Shown here in pieces: positions 1 to 5,982 of a stretch of DNA of 10,242 nt. Under the pieces are notes generated by a model that was given only the letters and a program-made list of their open reading frames with translations, did no database searches and was not told where the DNA came from. Origin of the DNA: Bacillota bacterium (GTDB lineage: Bacteria; Bacillota; Clostridia; Peptostreptococcales; Natronincolaceae); contig JAEWHG010000059.1 of the NCBI GenBank assembly GCA_023387935.1, forward strand, positions 1 through 10,242, read 5' to 3'. Position 1 is the first letter of the stretch. Every line of letters starts with the position of its first letter. The position numbers and the translations under genes were made by a program.

Positions 1-218
1 CTTCTGGTCTAGGAGCGGTTGCTGATAAAATTGTTGAAAAAGGGATGGAAAATGATGTAGCAATCTATGAGGATGAAAGGCTGGTGAAGGAGTTGCTTCA
101 ATTTAAGGTAGGTACAGAAATACCTGAGGAGCTTTATGAAATTGTAGCTCAGGTCCTGATTTTTATAGAAAATATAGACCAGAAGAAAGGTTCTGCAAAG
201 CATTTCAAATACTATTAA
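1..218 (+). CDS. FlhB-like (EscU/YscU/HrcU family) stand-alone export-switch C-terminal domain protein, 3' fragment
   Basis: The reading frame starts at position 3 and runs to the TAA at 216-218, giving 71 visible residues; the 5' end lies outside the window. The peptide begins SGLGAVADKIVEKGMENDVA and continues with IYEDERLVKELL and VGTEIPEELYEIVAQVLIFI. This is the pattern of the cytoplasmic end of FlhB: a GxGxxA.KI.E helix, the (I/V).(I/Y)YED..LV..LL segment, and the G.EIPEELYE.VA..L.FI closing helix. In the family, full FlhB is the switch subunit of the flagellar type III export gate. Short solo versions without the membrane part (YlqH-like) are common in Bacillota, and their role is less clear. 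Only the tail is visible, so it cannot be excluded that this is the end of a full FlhB. Its position just before flagellin supports a flagellar context. The frame stops 10 bases before the candidate SigD promoter. Confidence 0.8.
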   Translation, partial: SGLGAVADKIVEKGMENDVAIYEDERLVKELLQFKVGTEIPEELYEIVAQVLIFIENIDQKKGSAKHFKYY

Positions 219-227
219 TAAAAGATG

Positions 228-255
228 TAAAGATTTTGAGGAAAGAGGTCGATAA
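228..255 (+). promoter_or_regulatory. Candidate sigma-28 (SigD/FliA) promoter of the flagellin gene
   Basis: TAAAGATT at 228-235 and GTCGATAA at 248-255 each match the sigma-28 consensus (TAAAGTTT and GCCGATAA) at 7 of 8 positions. TAAA is separated from the -10 box by 16 bases, within the 14-16 reported for SigD promoters. It begins 10 bases after the stop codon of the FlhB-like gene. Transcription would start near 262 and give an mRNA leader of about 150 bases before the flagellin ATG. Flagellin is a classic sigma-28 target. A second GCCGATTT at 268-275 has no TAAA box at suitable distance. Confidence 0.65.
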
Positions 256-270
256 ATAAATTAGGGAGCC

Positions 271-285
271 GATTTAAGCTAAATC
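271..285. repeat. Short inverted repeat in the flagellin leader
   Basis: GATTTA (271-276) and TAAATC (280-285) are perfect 6-base inverted repeats around AGC. They sit about 10-25 bases after the predicted SigD start, so they could form a 5' stem-loop in the flagellin mRNA. The stem is AT-rich and short, so function is uncertain. The rest of the leader up to 411 shows only the ribosome binding site. Confidence 0.35.
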
Positions 286-411
286 TTTATAATAAACATA
301 TGTAAAGGGTTATAAGTACACAAACTAGTAAGTTTCTTATAGCAAGTAGTATTTAGAGTAAGTTAATTTTAAAGAATATACAATTATTACATAATCTGAG
401 GGGGAACTAAA

Positions 412-1224
412 ATGCGTATAAACAACAATATACCAGCATTAAATGCACATAGAATGTTAAATAGAAACTCAAATAAGTCTGCCACTGTATTAGAAAGACT
501 TTCTTCTGGAAAAAGAATCAATCGTGCTGCTGACGATGCAGCAGGTATGGCTATATCTGAAAAAATGAAGGCTCAAGTAAATGGACTTAAAATGGCATCA
601 AGAAATGCTCTGGATGGTGTATCATTAATACAAACTGCTGAGGGGGCTATGAATGAGGTTCATTCAATGCTTCAACGTATGAGGGAGTTAGCAGTACAGG
701 CATCGAACGGAGTTTATAAAGAAGAAGATATAGAGTCTGTTAATAACGAGGTCCAAGAATTATTGGAGGAAATAGATAATATAGCAAACACTACCCAATT
801 TAATGGTAAAAATATTTGTAATACTACTGGCAAGCTTCAACTTCAGATTGGTGCTAATAAAAATGAAACTATGACATTTGAACTTGTAGATATTCGGACA
901 GTAACTTTAGGAATTAATGGTTTAAATATTACTGATAATACATCTGCATCTAATGCAATTACAACAATTGATGATGCTGTTAAGCAAGTATCCAAAGGTC
1001 GTTCAACTCTAGGTGCTATTCAAAACAGATTAGAGCATACGGTTGCGAATGTAGATAATGCTGCTGAAAACTTAACTACTGCTCTGTCGCGTATTGAGGA
1101 TGCTGATATGGCACTTGAAATGTCTGATTTTACTAAGTATAATATTCTAGTTCAATCTGGTACTGCAATGCTTGCTCAAGCAAACCAAAGACCACAGACA
1201 GTTTTACAACTTTTAAACAATTAG
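412..1224 (+). CDS. hag: Flagellin, compact D0/D1-type (270 aa)
   Basis: Structural subunit of the flagellar filament, exported through the flagellar type III apparatus. The N-terminus MRINNNIPALNAHRMLNRNS and the block with LSSGKRIN and ADDAAGMAIS (about residues 30-49) are canonical N-terminal D0/D1 sequences. The C-terminus carries SRIEDADMALEM (from residue 226), then AMLAQANQ and the terminal VLQLLNN. At 270 residues it is close to the minimal size: the middle (about 145-200) is only a short linker, with no D2/D3 outer domains. The ATG at 412 follows GAGGGGGA with 6 bases between, which fixes the start. A SigD promoter candidate lies about 160 bases upstream, and fliS follows after 109 bases. 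The SD region contains a GGGGA, the core of CsrA sites known to repress flagellin translation in Bacillus; no csrA or fliW is in the window, so this control is only a possibility. The symbol could equally be fliC. Confidence 0.97.
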   Translation: MRINNNIPALNAHRMLNRNSNKSATVLERLSSGKRINRAADDAAGMAISEKMKAQVNGLKMASRNALDGVSLIQTAEGAMNEVHSMLQRMRELAVQASNGVYKEEDIESVNNEVQELLEEIDNIANTTQFNGKNICNTTGKLQLQIGANKNETMTFELVDIRTVTLGINGLNITDNTSASNAITTIDDAVKQVSKGRSTLGAIQNRLEHTVANVDNAAENLTTALSRIEDADMALEMSDFTKYNILVQSGTAMLAQANQRPQTVLQLLNN

Positions 1225-1240
1225 TTAAGTAAGTTATAAT
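1212..1240 (+). promoter_or_regulatory. Possible sigma-A promoter for fliS
   Basis: TTTAAA (1212-1217, overlapping the last flagellin codons) and a perfect TATAAT (1235-1240) are separated by 17 bases. The -35 box is a partial match. If active, it would give fliS a housekeeping promoter in addition to read-through from the flagellin promoter. AT-rich sequence makes chance matches likely. Confidence 0.35.
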
Positions 1241-1276
1241 GTAAGTAGAGTCTAGTGGAAAGTTGGATATAAAAAA

Positions 1277-1304
1277 TATTCCTATTCAGTTTTGAATAGG
1301 AATA
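1277..1304. other. Strong hairpin between flagellin and fliS
   Basis: TATTCCTATTCA (1277-1288) pairs perfectly with TGAATAGGAATA (1293-1304) across a GTTT loop, a 12-base stem. On the + strand it is followed by AAAGTATACC, not a T-run. The T-run lies on the other side (six A at 1271-1276 on the + strand), so as an intrinsic terminator it would fit the minus strand better. On the + strand it may be an mRNA 3'-end stabiliser or attenuator that separates abundant flagellin mRNA from fliS. Confidence 0.6.
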
Positions 1305-1333
1305 AAAGTATACCTAGATATTGAGGTGAAAAA

Positions 1334-1822
1334 ATGATAGAAAAAGAATACCTAGCGAATCGTATAGCCAATGCAAATGATGCACAGCTAGTAGCTATAG
1401 TATATGAAGGCTTAATGGATACCTTTCAGTCTGCTATTGAATGTATAGAAACAGACAATAAAGAAAAACTGAATACTTCCGTTAATAAAGCGAGAGAAAT
1501 TTTGGCGGAGCTTTTGGCAACTCTTAAGGGGGACTCTGAAATATCCAATAGTCTTCGCAGTCTTTATATTTACACAAATAAATTAGTAACAGAGGCAGAA
1601 CTAAAAAAAGATAAAGGGAAGCTAGAAGAAGCGATTAAGGTGATAACTCCTTTATATGAGGCTTGGAATGAGCTTGGAGAAAAGGATGAAGTGGCAGTAG
1701 CCTCATCCCAGTCAGGCGCGGCACCTGCTAGTAGACCTGCCATTGTTGCAGGAATGACATATGGTAAGGGGCAGCTTAATGATTATGTTATAAATAATGA
1801 GGATAGATGGCAGAAGGGTTAA
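1334..1822 (+). CDS. fliS: Flagellin export chaperone FliS
   Basis: FliS binds the C-terminal D0 helix of newly made flagellin in the cytoplasm, prevents premature polymerisation and hands it to the export gate. Visible signature: the N-terminal YLANRIANANDAQLVAIVYEG pattern (residues 6-26, matching the family A..I..A....L...LYEG), the helices around NKAREILAELLATL (51-64) with SNSLRSLYIYTNKLV (71-85), and the closing W111 of the four-helix bundle. The core ends near residue 113. It is followed by an Ala/Ser/Pro-rich linker (about 118-138) and a tail containing GMTYGKGQLNDYV (140-152), making it longer (162 aa) than the usual 125-135. GAGGTG about 6 bases before the ATG sets the start. It lies downstream of flagellin, its client. 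Confidence 0.93.
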   Translation: MIEKEYLANRIANANDAQLVAIVYEGLMDTFQSAIECIETDNKEKLNTSVNKAREILAELLATLKGDSEISNSLRSLYIYTNKLVTEAELKKDKGKLEEAIKVITPLYEAWNELGEKDEVAVASSQSGAAPASRPAIVAGMTYGKGQLNDYVINNEDRWQKG

Positions 1823-1862
1823 TATTTGTTTTGAAACATTTAATTTGAATAAATAAGCTATT

Positions 1863-1918
1863 AGAAAGCATCCTAGTTTTGTAGAGTATAACCTCTACTT
1901 AAGCAGGGGTGCTTTTCT
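1863..1918 (+). terminator. Branched hairpin terminator after fliS
   Basis: AAAGCATCC (1865-1873) pairs with GGGTGCTTT (1907-1915), with one T-G wobble. The enclosed loop holds a second perfect hairpin, GTAGAG (1881-1886) with CTCTAC (1893-1898). A short T-rich run (TTTTCTATT) closes it. This would end the flagellin-fliS transcript. The rest of the 245-base gap up to tex holds a promoter and no evident gene. Confidence 0.7.
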
Positions 1919-2033
1919 ATTATAGAAGGAGACCTAAGGTTTCCTAGCGAAAGCATTGAAGATGATTTTCTAGGTATATAGTATGGGAATTTTAGAAAGT
2001 TGTATGTTTTTGTTAAAAATGTATTTTATACTA

Positions 2034-2042
2034 TGGTATAAT
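2034..2042 (+). promoter_or_regulatory. Extended -10 promoter of tex
   Basis: TGGTATAAT at 2034-2042 is a perfect TATAAT with the TGn extension. No good -35 exists at 17 bases (TAAAAA at 2014-2019), as is common for extended -10 promoters; TTGTTA at 2010-2015 lies too far away (21-base spacer). Transcription would begin near 2049, giving a leader of about 20 bases with GGAGAGGAG just before the tex ATG. Confidence 0.6.
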
Positions 2043-2067
2043 ATATAAAACTGGAGAGGAGATTTTT

Positions 2068-4254
2068 ATGGATATTGTAAAACAGCTTATTAAAGAGTTT
2101 GGGATAAAAGAGGTACAGGTAAACAACACACTTCAATTAATAGATGAGGGTAATACGATTCCCTTTATTGCTAGATATAGAAAAGAAATGACAGGCGGAT
2201 TAAGTGACGAGGTTTTAAGAGACCTTTATGATAGACTGATATATTTAAGAAACTTAGAAGCTAGAAAAGAAGAGGTTATAAGATTAATAGATGAGCAAGG
2301 TAAGTTAACAGAAGACCTTAAAAATGAAATATTAAAGGCAAGTGTGCTTCAAAAAATAGAAGATCTTTATAGGCCTTTTAGAGCAAAAAGAAGAACTAGA
2401 GCTACTGTTGCAAAGGAAAAAGGATTAGAGCCATTAGCTGAAATAATATTAAATCAAGATATGATAGAAGGAAATATACAGGATTTAGCTCTGCCATTTG
2501 TTAATGAAGAACTAGAGGTAAACACAGTTGAAGATGCAATCAATGGAGCGAAGGATATCATAGCCGAAATAGTATCCGACAATGCAGCGTATAGAGAAGC
2601 TATTAGACATATGAATATTAAGAGCGGCGTAATTAAAAGTGAAGCAGTGGATAAGGAAGAGAAGACTGTTTATGAAATGTACTATGATTTTTCTGAAGGC
2701 GTTAACAAAATTGCAAATCATAGAATATTAGCCTTAAATAGAGGGGAAAACGAGAAAAAGCTTAAGGTAAAGCTATTAAGTCCAGATGATGAGGTAATCG
2801 GTTATTTGACTAAACAGGTTATAACAAATAATAATGCCATAACAAAGAATGTGCTACAAGAGGCGATAGAGGATTCATACAAAAGATTAATATCTCCTTC
2901 AATAGAAAGAGAGGTTAGAAATCTATTAACTGAAAGAGCGGAGGAGGAGGCTATAAAAGTATTTGGTAAGAATACGAAGCCACTACTTTTAATTGCTCCA
3001 GTTAAGGATGTTAGGGTTTTAGCCATAGATCCAAGCTATAGAACAGGCTGTAAAATTGCAATTTTAGATGAAACTGGAAAGCTATTAGACTACACTACGA
3101 TTTATCCCAATGCACCTCATAACAAAATAGAGGAGTCTAAAAAGGTAATTAAAGAATTAATAGAAAAATATAATATAGATATAATTCCAATTGGCAATGG
3201 GACTGCATCTAGAGAAACAGAGCTTCTTGTTGCAGATATTATAAAAGAAATTGGTAGAGATAATGTATATTATACGATTGTAAGTGAGGCAGGTGCTTCT
3301 GTATATTCAGCGTCAAAGCTGGCTACGGAAGAATATCCTGACATCGATGTATCTATCAGAGGAGCAATCTCCATAGGTAGAAGACTACAGGACCCTTTAG
3401 CAGAGCTAGTTAAAATTGATCCTAAAAGCATCGGCGTGGGACAGTACCAGCACGATTTAAACCAAACTAAATTAGGGGATACTCTAAAGAATGTAGTTGA
3501 GGATTGCGTTAACTCTGTTGGTGTAGATCTAAATATTGCAACGCCATCTCTACTACAATACGTATCTGGTATATCCCCATCTATTGCCAAAAACATTGTA
3601 AAATATAGGGAAGAGAATGGTAAATTTAAAAATAGAAAAGAGCTTAGCAAGGTAAAAAGATTAGGCGACAAAGCATTCGAACAATGTGCAGGTTTTTTAA
3701 GAATTTCAGATGGCACTAATCCACTAGACAATACTGCTGTACATCCAGAATCCTATGAAATAACTCTTAAGCTGATAGAAAAGCTAGGATATAGTGAGGA
3801 AGATGTTAGAAAAGGTACATTAAGGGATATAGAGGATGCTATAGAAGAATATATGAGCAATAAAGTAAAAGGCTTGGATCATCAGATAAAATCTCTGGCG
3901 GAAGAGCTAGAAGTGGGAGAACTTACTCTTAGAGATATCATTCAAGAGATTAAAAAACCTGGTAGGGACCCTAGAGAGGAAATGCCAAAGCCTATATTTA
4001 GAAGTGACGTACTAAAAATGGAAGATTTAAAGCTGGATATGATTATGACAGGTACAGTAAGAAATGTAGTGGACTTTGGTGCTTTTGTAGATATTGGAGT
4101 AAAGCAGGATGGTTTAGTTCATGTATCAGAGCTCAGTAACAAATTTGTAAAAAATGCTATGAGTGTTGTTTCAGTTGGGGATGAGGTTAAGGTCAAGATT
4201 ATTGGTTTAGATTTGGAAAGAGGAAAGGTGTCTCTTAGTATGAAACAGGTTTAA
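2068..4254 (+). CDS. tex: Tex family RNA-binding transcription accessory protein (S1 domain)
   Basis: Tex is a cytoplasmic nucleic-acid-binding protein associated with transcription; homologues affect toxin expression, stress tolerance and RNA metabolism. Length 728 aa is normal for the family. Visible domains in order: the N-terminal helical region with the signature IPFIARYRKEMTGGL (31-45); an RNase H/YqgF-like domain with VLAIDPSYRTG (317-327) and PIGNGTASRE (374-383); a helix-hairpin-helix region (about 490-560, including YVSGISPSIAKNIVKYRE and a gapped second repeat); and a C-terminal S1 fold (about 657-727), opening with MTGTVRNVVDFGAFVDIG and closing with KVSLSMKQV. The ATG follows GGAGAGGAG at good spacing. 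An extended -10 promoter lies just upstream, and a small membrane protein gene follows after 33 bases, probably on the same transcript. Nothing in the protein looks truncated. Confidence 0.96.
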   Translation: MDIVKQLIKEFGIKEVQVNNTLQLIDEGNTIPFIARYRKEMTGGLSDEVLRDLYDRLIYLRNLEARKEEVIRLIDEQGKLTEDLKNEILKASVLQKIEDLYRPFRAKRRTRATVAKEKGLEPLAEIILNQDMIEGNIQDLALPFVNEELEVNTVEDAINGAKDIIAEIVSDNAAYREAIRHMNIKSGVIKSEAVDKEEKTVYEMYYDFSEGVNKIANHRILALNRGENEKKLKVKLLSPDDEVIGYLTKQVITNNNAITKNVLQEAIEDSYKRLISPSIEREVRNLLTERAEEEAIKVFGKNTKPLLLIAPVKDVRVLAIDPSYRTGCKIAILDETGKLLDYTTIYPNAPHNKIEESKKVIKELIEKYNIDIIPIGNGTASRETELLVADIIKEIGRDNVYYTIVSEAGASVYSASKLATEEYPDIDVSIRGAISIGRRLQDPLAELVKIDPKSIGVGQYQHDLNQTKLGDTLKNVVEDCVNSVGVDLNIATPSLLQYVSGISPSIAKNIVKYREENGKFKNRKELSKVKRLGDKAFEQCAGFLRISDGTNPLDNTAVHPESYEITLKLIEKLGYSEEDVRKGTLRDIEDAIEEYMSNKVKGLDHQIKSLAEELEVGELTLRDIIQEIKKPGRDPREEMPKPIFRSDVLKMEDLKLDMIMTGTVRNVVDFGAFVDIGVKQDGLVHVSELSNKFVKNAMSVVSVGDEVKVKIIGLDLERGKVSLSMKQV

Positions 4255-4287
4255 AAAATAAAAAACGGGGAATAAGGGGGAGATTAG

Positions 4288-4773
4288 ATGGATCAAATGC
4301 CTATAATTGTGGTTATATTTGGTTCTATACCAGAAGCAGCATTGATAATTTCCTTAGGTCTTATTTTAATTGGAATTCGCCCCTCATTTATAAAAATAGC
4401 TTTGATAGCAATTATTCAAGGGGTAGTTTCCTATTATATTCGGAAAAATGTAGGATTTGGTCTACATATAGTACTTCAATATAGTACTATGCTTATATTA
4501 GTATGGAGAATTATTAAAATTCCTATCCGCTTATCCGCCTTGGGAGTTTTAATAGGTATTGCTATAAGTAGCTTAGTTGAAGGAACTATGGTTTTAATTA
4601 TTCCTAGGCTTATAGGACTTTCGCTAGCAGAAATTATGTCTAGAGCTTGGTTAAGAGTCGGTTTGTTTTTACCACAACTGAGTATATTATTTCTACTACT
4701 ATATCTGTGCCTAAAGAACAATTATACACTAGAGAGTGAACTTGGATTAATAAAAGCAAATAATAGCAAATAA
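4288..4773 (+). CDS. Small polytopic membrane protein of unknown function
   Basis: 161 residues, almost entirely hydrophobic, with about five predicted membrane segments (roughly 6-30, 34-50, 57-78, 83-108, 122-143) and a short polar C-terminal tail of about 18 residues. Acidic residues fall within or at the edges of membrane stretches: E16 in GSIPEAALI and E98 in SSLVEGTMVLI. I do not recognise the family with confidence. The general layout (GSIPEA near the start, a second half with VEG and a P before the last helix) reminds me of the membrane sensor halves of some clostridial SpoOB/GHKL-type histidine kinases, here without a kinase domain; this is an impression, not a match. AGGGGGAG sits 8 bases before the ATG. 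It starts 33 bases after tex, suggesting co-transcription. The next transcription unit begins at the FMN riboswitch promoter. No clear terminator follows it. Confidence 0.8.
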   Translation: MDQMPIIVVIFGSIPEAALIISLGLILIGIRPSFIKIALIAIIQGVVSYYIRKNVGFGLHIVLQYSTMLILVWRIIKIPIRLSALGVLIGIAISSLVEGTMVLIIPRLIGLSLAEIMSRAWLRVGLFLPQLSILFLLLYLCLKNNYTLESELGLIKANNSK

Positions 4774-4798
4774 TATTGAAAATTTGTTAAATAACTTA

Positions 4799-4827
4799 TT
4801 GCATTATATTTTGAATATGTATATAAT
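4799..4827 (+). promoter_or_regulatory. Promoter of the FMN riboswitch-ribU transcript
   Basis: TTGCAT (4799-4804) and a perfect TATAAT (4822-4827) are separated by 17 bases. Predicted transcription start near 4834, about 20 bases before the P1 stem of the aptamer, which is the expected arrangement. Confidence 0.65.
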
Positions 4828-4854
4828 GTAAGTGTAGAATTAATTGAATAAAGA

Positions 4855-4968
4855 ATTCTTCAGGGCAGGGTGAAATTCCCGACCGGCGGTTAGAGTCCGC
4901 GAGTCGATATAATCGATTGAACTGGTGTAATTCCAGTACCGACAGTAAAGTCTGGATGGGAGAAGAAT
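4855..4968 (+). ncRNA. FMN riboswitch (RFN element)
   Basis: The conserved RFN core is directly readable: AGGGCAGGGTGAAATTCCCG (4862-4881), then ACCGGCGGT, the TCCGC arm closing a GCGG/CCGC hairpin, a variable arm, ACTGGTGTAATTCCAGTACC (4921-4940), GACAGTAAAGTCTGGATGGG (4941-4960) and AGAAGAAT. P1 is a perfect 7-base helix: ATTCTTC (4855-4861) with GAAGAAT (4962-4968). FMN binding represses riboflavin synthesis or uptake genes; here the downstream gene is ribU. The expression platform is the terminator at 4991-5021, whose 5' arm is complementary to aptamer bases 4859-4867. Confidence 0.98.
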
Positions 4969-4990
4969 AAAGAGGATATTTTGTATGCTT

Positions 4991-5021
4991 ATGCCCTGGA
5001 AGTGTTTTCCAGGGCATTTTT
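4991..5021 (+). terminator. Riboswitch-controlled intrinsic terminator
   Basis: ATGCCCTGGAA (4991-5001) pairs with TTCCAGGGCAT (5007-5017) across a 5-base loop, and a TTTTT run follows (5017-5021). It lies 23 bases after the aptamer and 105 bases before the ribU ATG, so it is the premature terminator formed when FMN is bound. The arm TGCCCTGGA (4992-5000) can instead pair with TTCAGGGCA in the aptamer (4859-4867), which would act as the antiterminator. Confidence 0.92.
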
Positions 5022-5025
5022 GATT

Positions 5026-5053
5026 TGTCATTCTGAGCTTAGCGAAGAATCTC
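5026..5053. repeat. Dispersed-repeat-like sequence between riboswitch terminator and ribU
   Basis: TGTCATTCTGAGCTTAGCGA followed by AGAATCTC (5026-5053). It closely resembles a short imperfect-palindromic sequence (TGTCATTCTGAGC...GCGAAGAATCTC) that I recall as interspersed in many copies in some bacterial genomes. ATTCT and AGAAT can form the outer stem, with GC/GC inside. Only one copy is in the window, so repetition cannot be shown here. It is followed by a small hairpin, AAGAG (5062-5066) with CTCTT (5075-5079). Confidence 0.45.
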
Positions 5054-5126
5054 ATTACGATAAGAGCGTATACCCTCTTGATGGTTTCTCCTCTAATTAT
5101 ATAATATAATAATAGGAGGAAAAATT

Positions 5127-5747
5127 ATGCAAAAAACAACAAACACAATGAGTGTAAGTAAATCAAAGTTAACAACAAACAGTTTAGTAAAAATTTCAGT
5201 TTTAGCGGTATTATCCTACATTTTAATGTTAATGGATTTTCCACTACCAATGTTTCCAGGGTTTTTAAAGCTTGATTTTAGTGATATACCTGCGGTTTTA
5301 GGTGCTTTTGCCATAGGACCTGTAGCTGGTGTATTTATCCAATTGGTAAAAGTAATATTATATTTTTTAACGAATAGCGGAACTGGCGGAGCTGGCGAGC
5401 TTGCTAACTTTTTAGTGGGTGCAGCTTATGTGGTGCCTGCTGCAATGATTTACCATAGAAGAAAAGATCGTAAACATGCCATAATTGGTTTATTAATAGG
5501 TACAATTTCAATGACTGTAGTTGGAATCATAGCAAATATATATATAACGATTCCTTTTTATACTGCATTAGGTATGCCAATAGAAGCAATTGTAGAGATG
5601 GGAACTATTATAAACAGTAAAATCATAGATATTAAAACATTAGTATTATACGGCATCTCACCTTTTAATGTTCTTAAGGGAGGCTTTATAGCTTTTATAA
5701 CATTATTAATATATAAAAAGATATCACCTATCTTAAAAAACAAATAA
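5127..5747 (+). CDS. ribU: Riboflavin ECF transporter substrate-binding subunit RibU
   Basis: RibU is the membrane S component that captures riboflavin; it works with the shared ECF module (EcfA, EcfA', EcfT), which is not encoded here. The 206-residue protein has about six membrane helices. The family motif is clear: FPLPMFPGFLKLDFSDIP at residues 38-55, AFAIGPVAGV (60-69), the K75 helix, and GELANFLVGA (90-99). The C-terminal PFNVLKGG block and a basic tail are also typical. The first 20 or so residues are polar and precede helix 1. The start at 5127 follows AGGAGGA with good spacing; M8 is an internal alternative without a ribosome binding site. An FMN riboswitch and terminator lie directly upstream, strongly supporting the assignment and a feedback by intracellular FMN. 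A terminator follows, so it is probably monocistronic. Confidence 0.95.
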   Translation: MQKTTNTMSVSKSKLTTNSLVKISVLAVLSYILMLMDFPLPMFPGFLKLDFSDIPAVLGAFAIGPVAGVFIQLVKVILYFLTNSGTGGAGELANFLVGAAYVVPAAMIYHRRKDRKHAIIGLLIGTISMTVVGIIANIYITIPFYTALGMPIEAIVEMGTIINSKIIDIKTLVLYGISPFNVLKGGFIAFITLLIYKKISPILKNK

Positions 5748-5762
5748 TTATAGAATAAAATT

Positions 5763-5794
5763 AATAGAGCTCCAATTTTGGGGGCTCTATTGTT
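5763..5794 (+). terminator. Terminator after ribU
   Basis: AATAGAGCTCC (5763-5773) pairs with GGGGCTCTATT (5781-5791), one T-G wobble, across a loop of seven bases, followed by a weak TGTTATAT tail. It lies 16 bases after the ribU stop codon and ends that transcript. Confidence 0.75.
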
Positions 5795-5841
5795 ATATAT
5801 AAGAGATTAATAGAAACCACATATATCACAAAGTGATCCTG

Positions 5842-5870
5842 TTGAATGTGAAAATAGAAAGTGTTAGAAT
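5842..5870 (+). promoter_or_regulatory. Promoter of the two-component operon
   Basis: TTGAAT (5842-5847), 17-base spacer, TAGAAT (5865-5870), with a TGn extension (TGT at 5862-5864). The predicted start near 5877 gives a leader of about 105 bases before the kinase ATG. Confidence 0.6.
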
Positions 5871-5882
5871 AATAATGAAAAA

Positions 5883-5962
5883 CCATTGAATTTGAATAAA
5901 ACAAATATATTTGGTGCATAAATCTAAAACGGGATAAAGTTTACGAAATAAACTACAGGATT
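5883..5962 (+). other. Apparently structured 5' leader of the kinase mRNA
   Basis: Two stem-loops can be drawn. The first pairs ATTTG (5890-5894) with CAAAT (5902-5906), extended by CCA (5883-5885) with TGG (5912-5914). The second is AGTTTA (5938-5943) with TAAACT (5949-5954) around a CGAAA loop, enclosed by AATC (5921-5924) with GATT (5959-5962). A perfect 12-base palindrome, CAAATATATTTG (5902-5913), overlaps the first and could instead be a protein-binding dyad. The GATAAAG-stem-CGAAA-stem pattern resembles one arm of c-di-GMP-I aptamers, but the conserved GACGCAAAGC run is missing, so no riboswitch class is assigned. Confidence 0.35.
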
Positions 5963-5982
5963 GGCTGATAGGAGAATAATCA

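Noticed and set aside
9..203. Minus-strand open frame over the FlhB-like tail, and other minus-strand frames over tex, ribU and the kinase
   Set aside because: They are opposite to clearly coding + strand genes, have no ribosome binding sites and show low-complexity hydrophobic translations typical of shadow frames.
268..275. GCCGATTT as a second sigma-28 -10 box
   Set aside because: The TAAA copies nearby (253-256, 257-260) leave spacers of only 11 and 7 bases; the pair at 228-255 fits far better.
5915..5975. c-di-GMP-I (GEMM) riboswitch before the kinase
   Set aside because: Only a GATAAAG-stem-CGAAA-stem arm is similar; the invariant GACGCAAAGC segment and the second tetraloop-receptor helix are absent.
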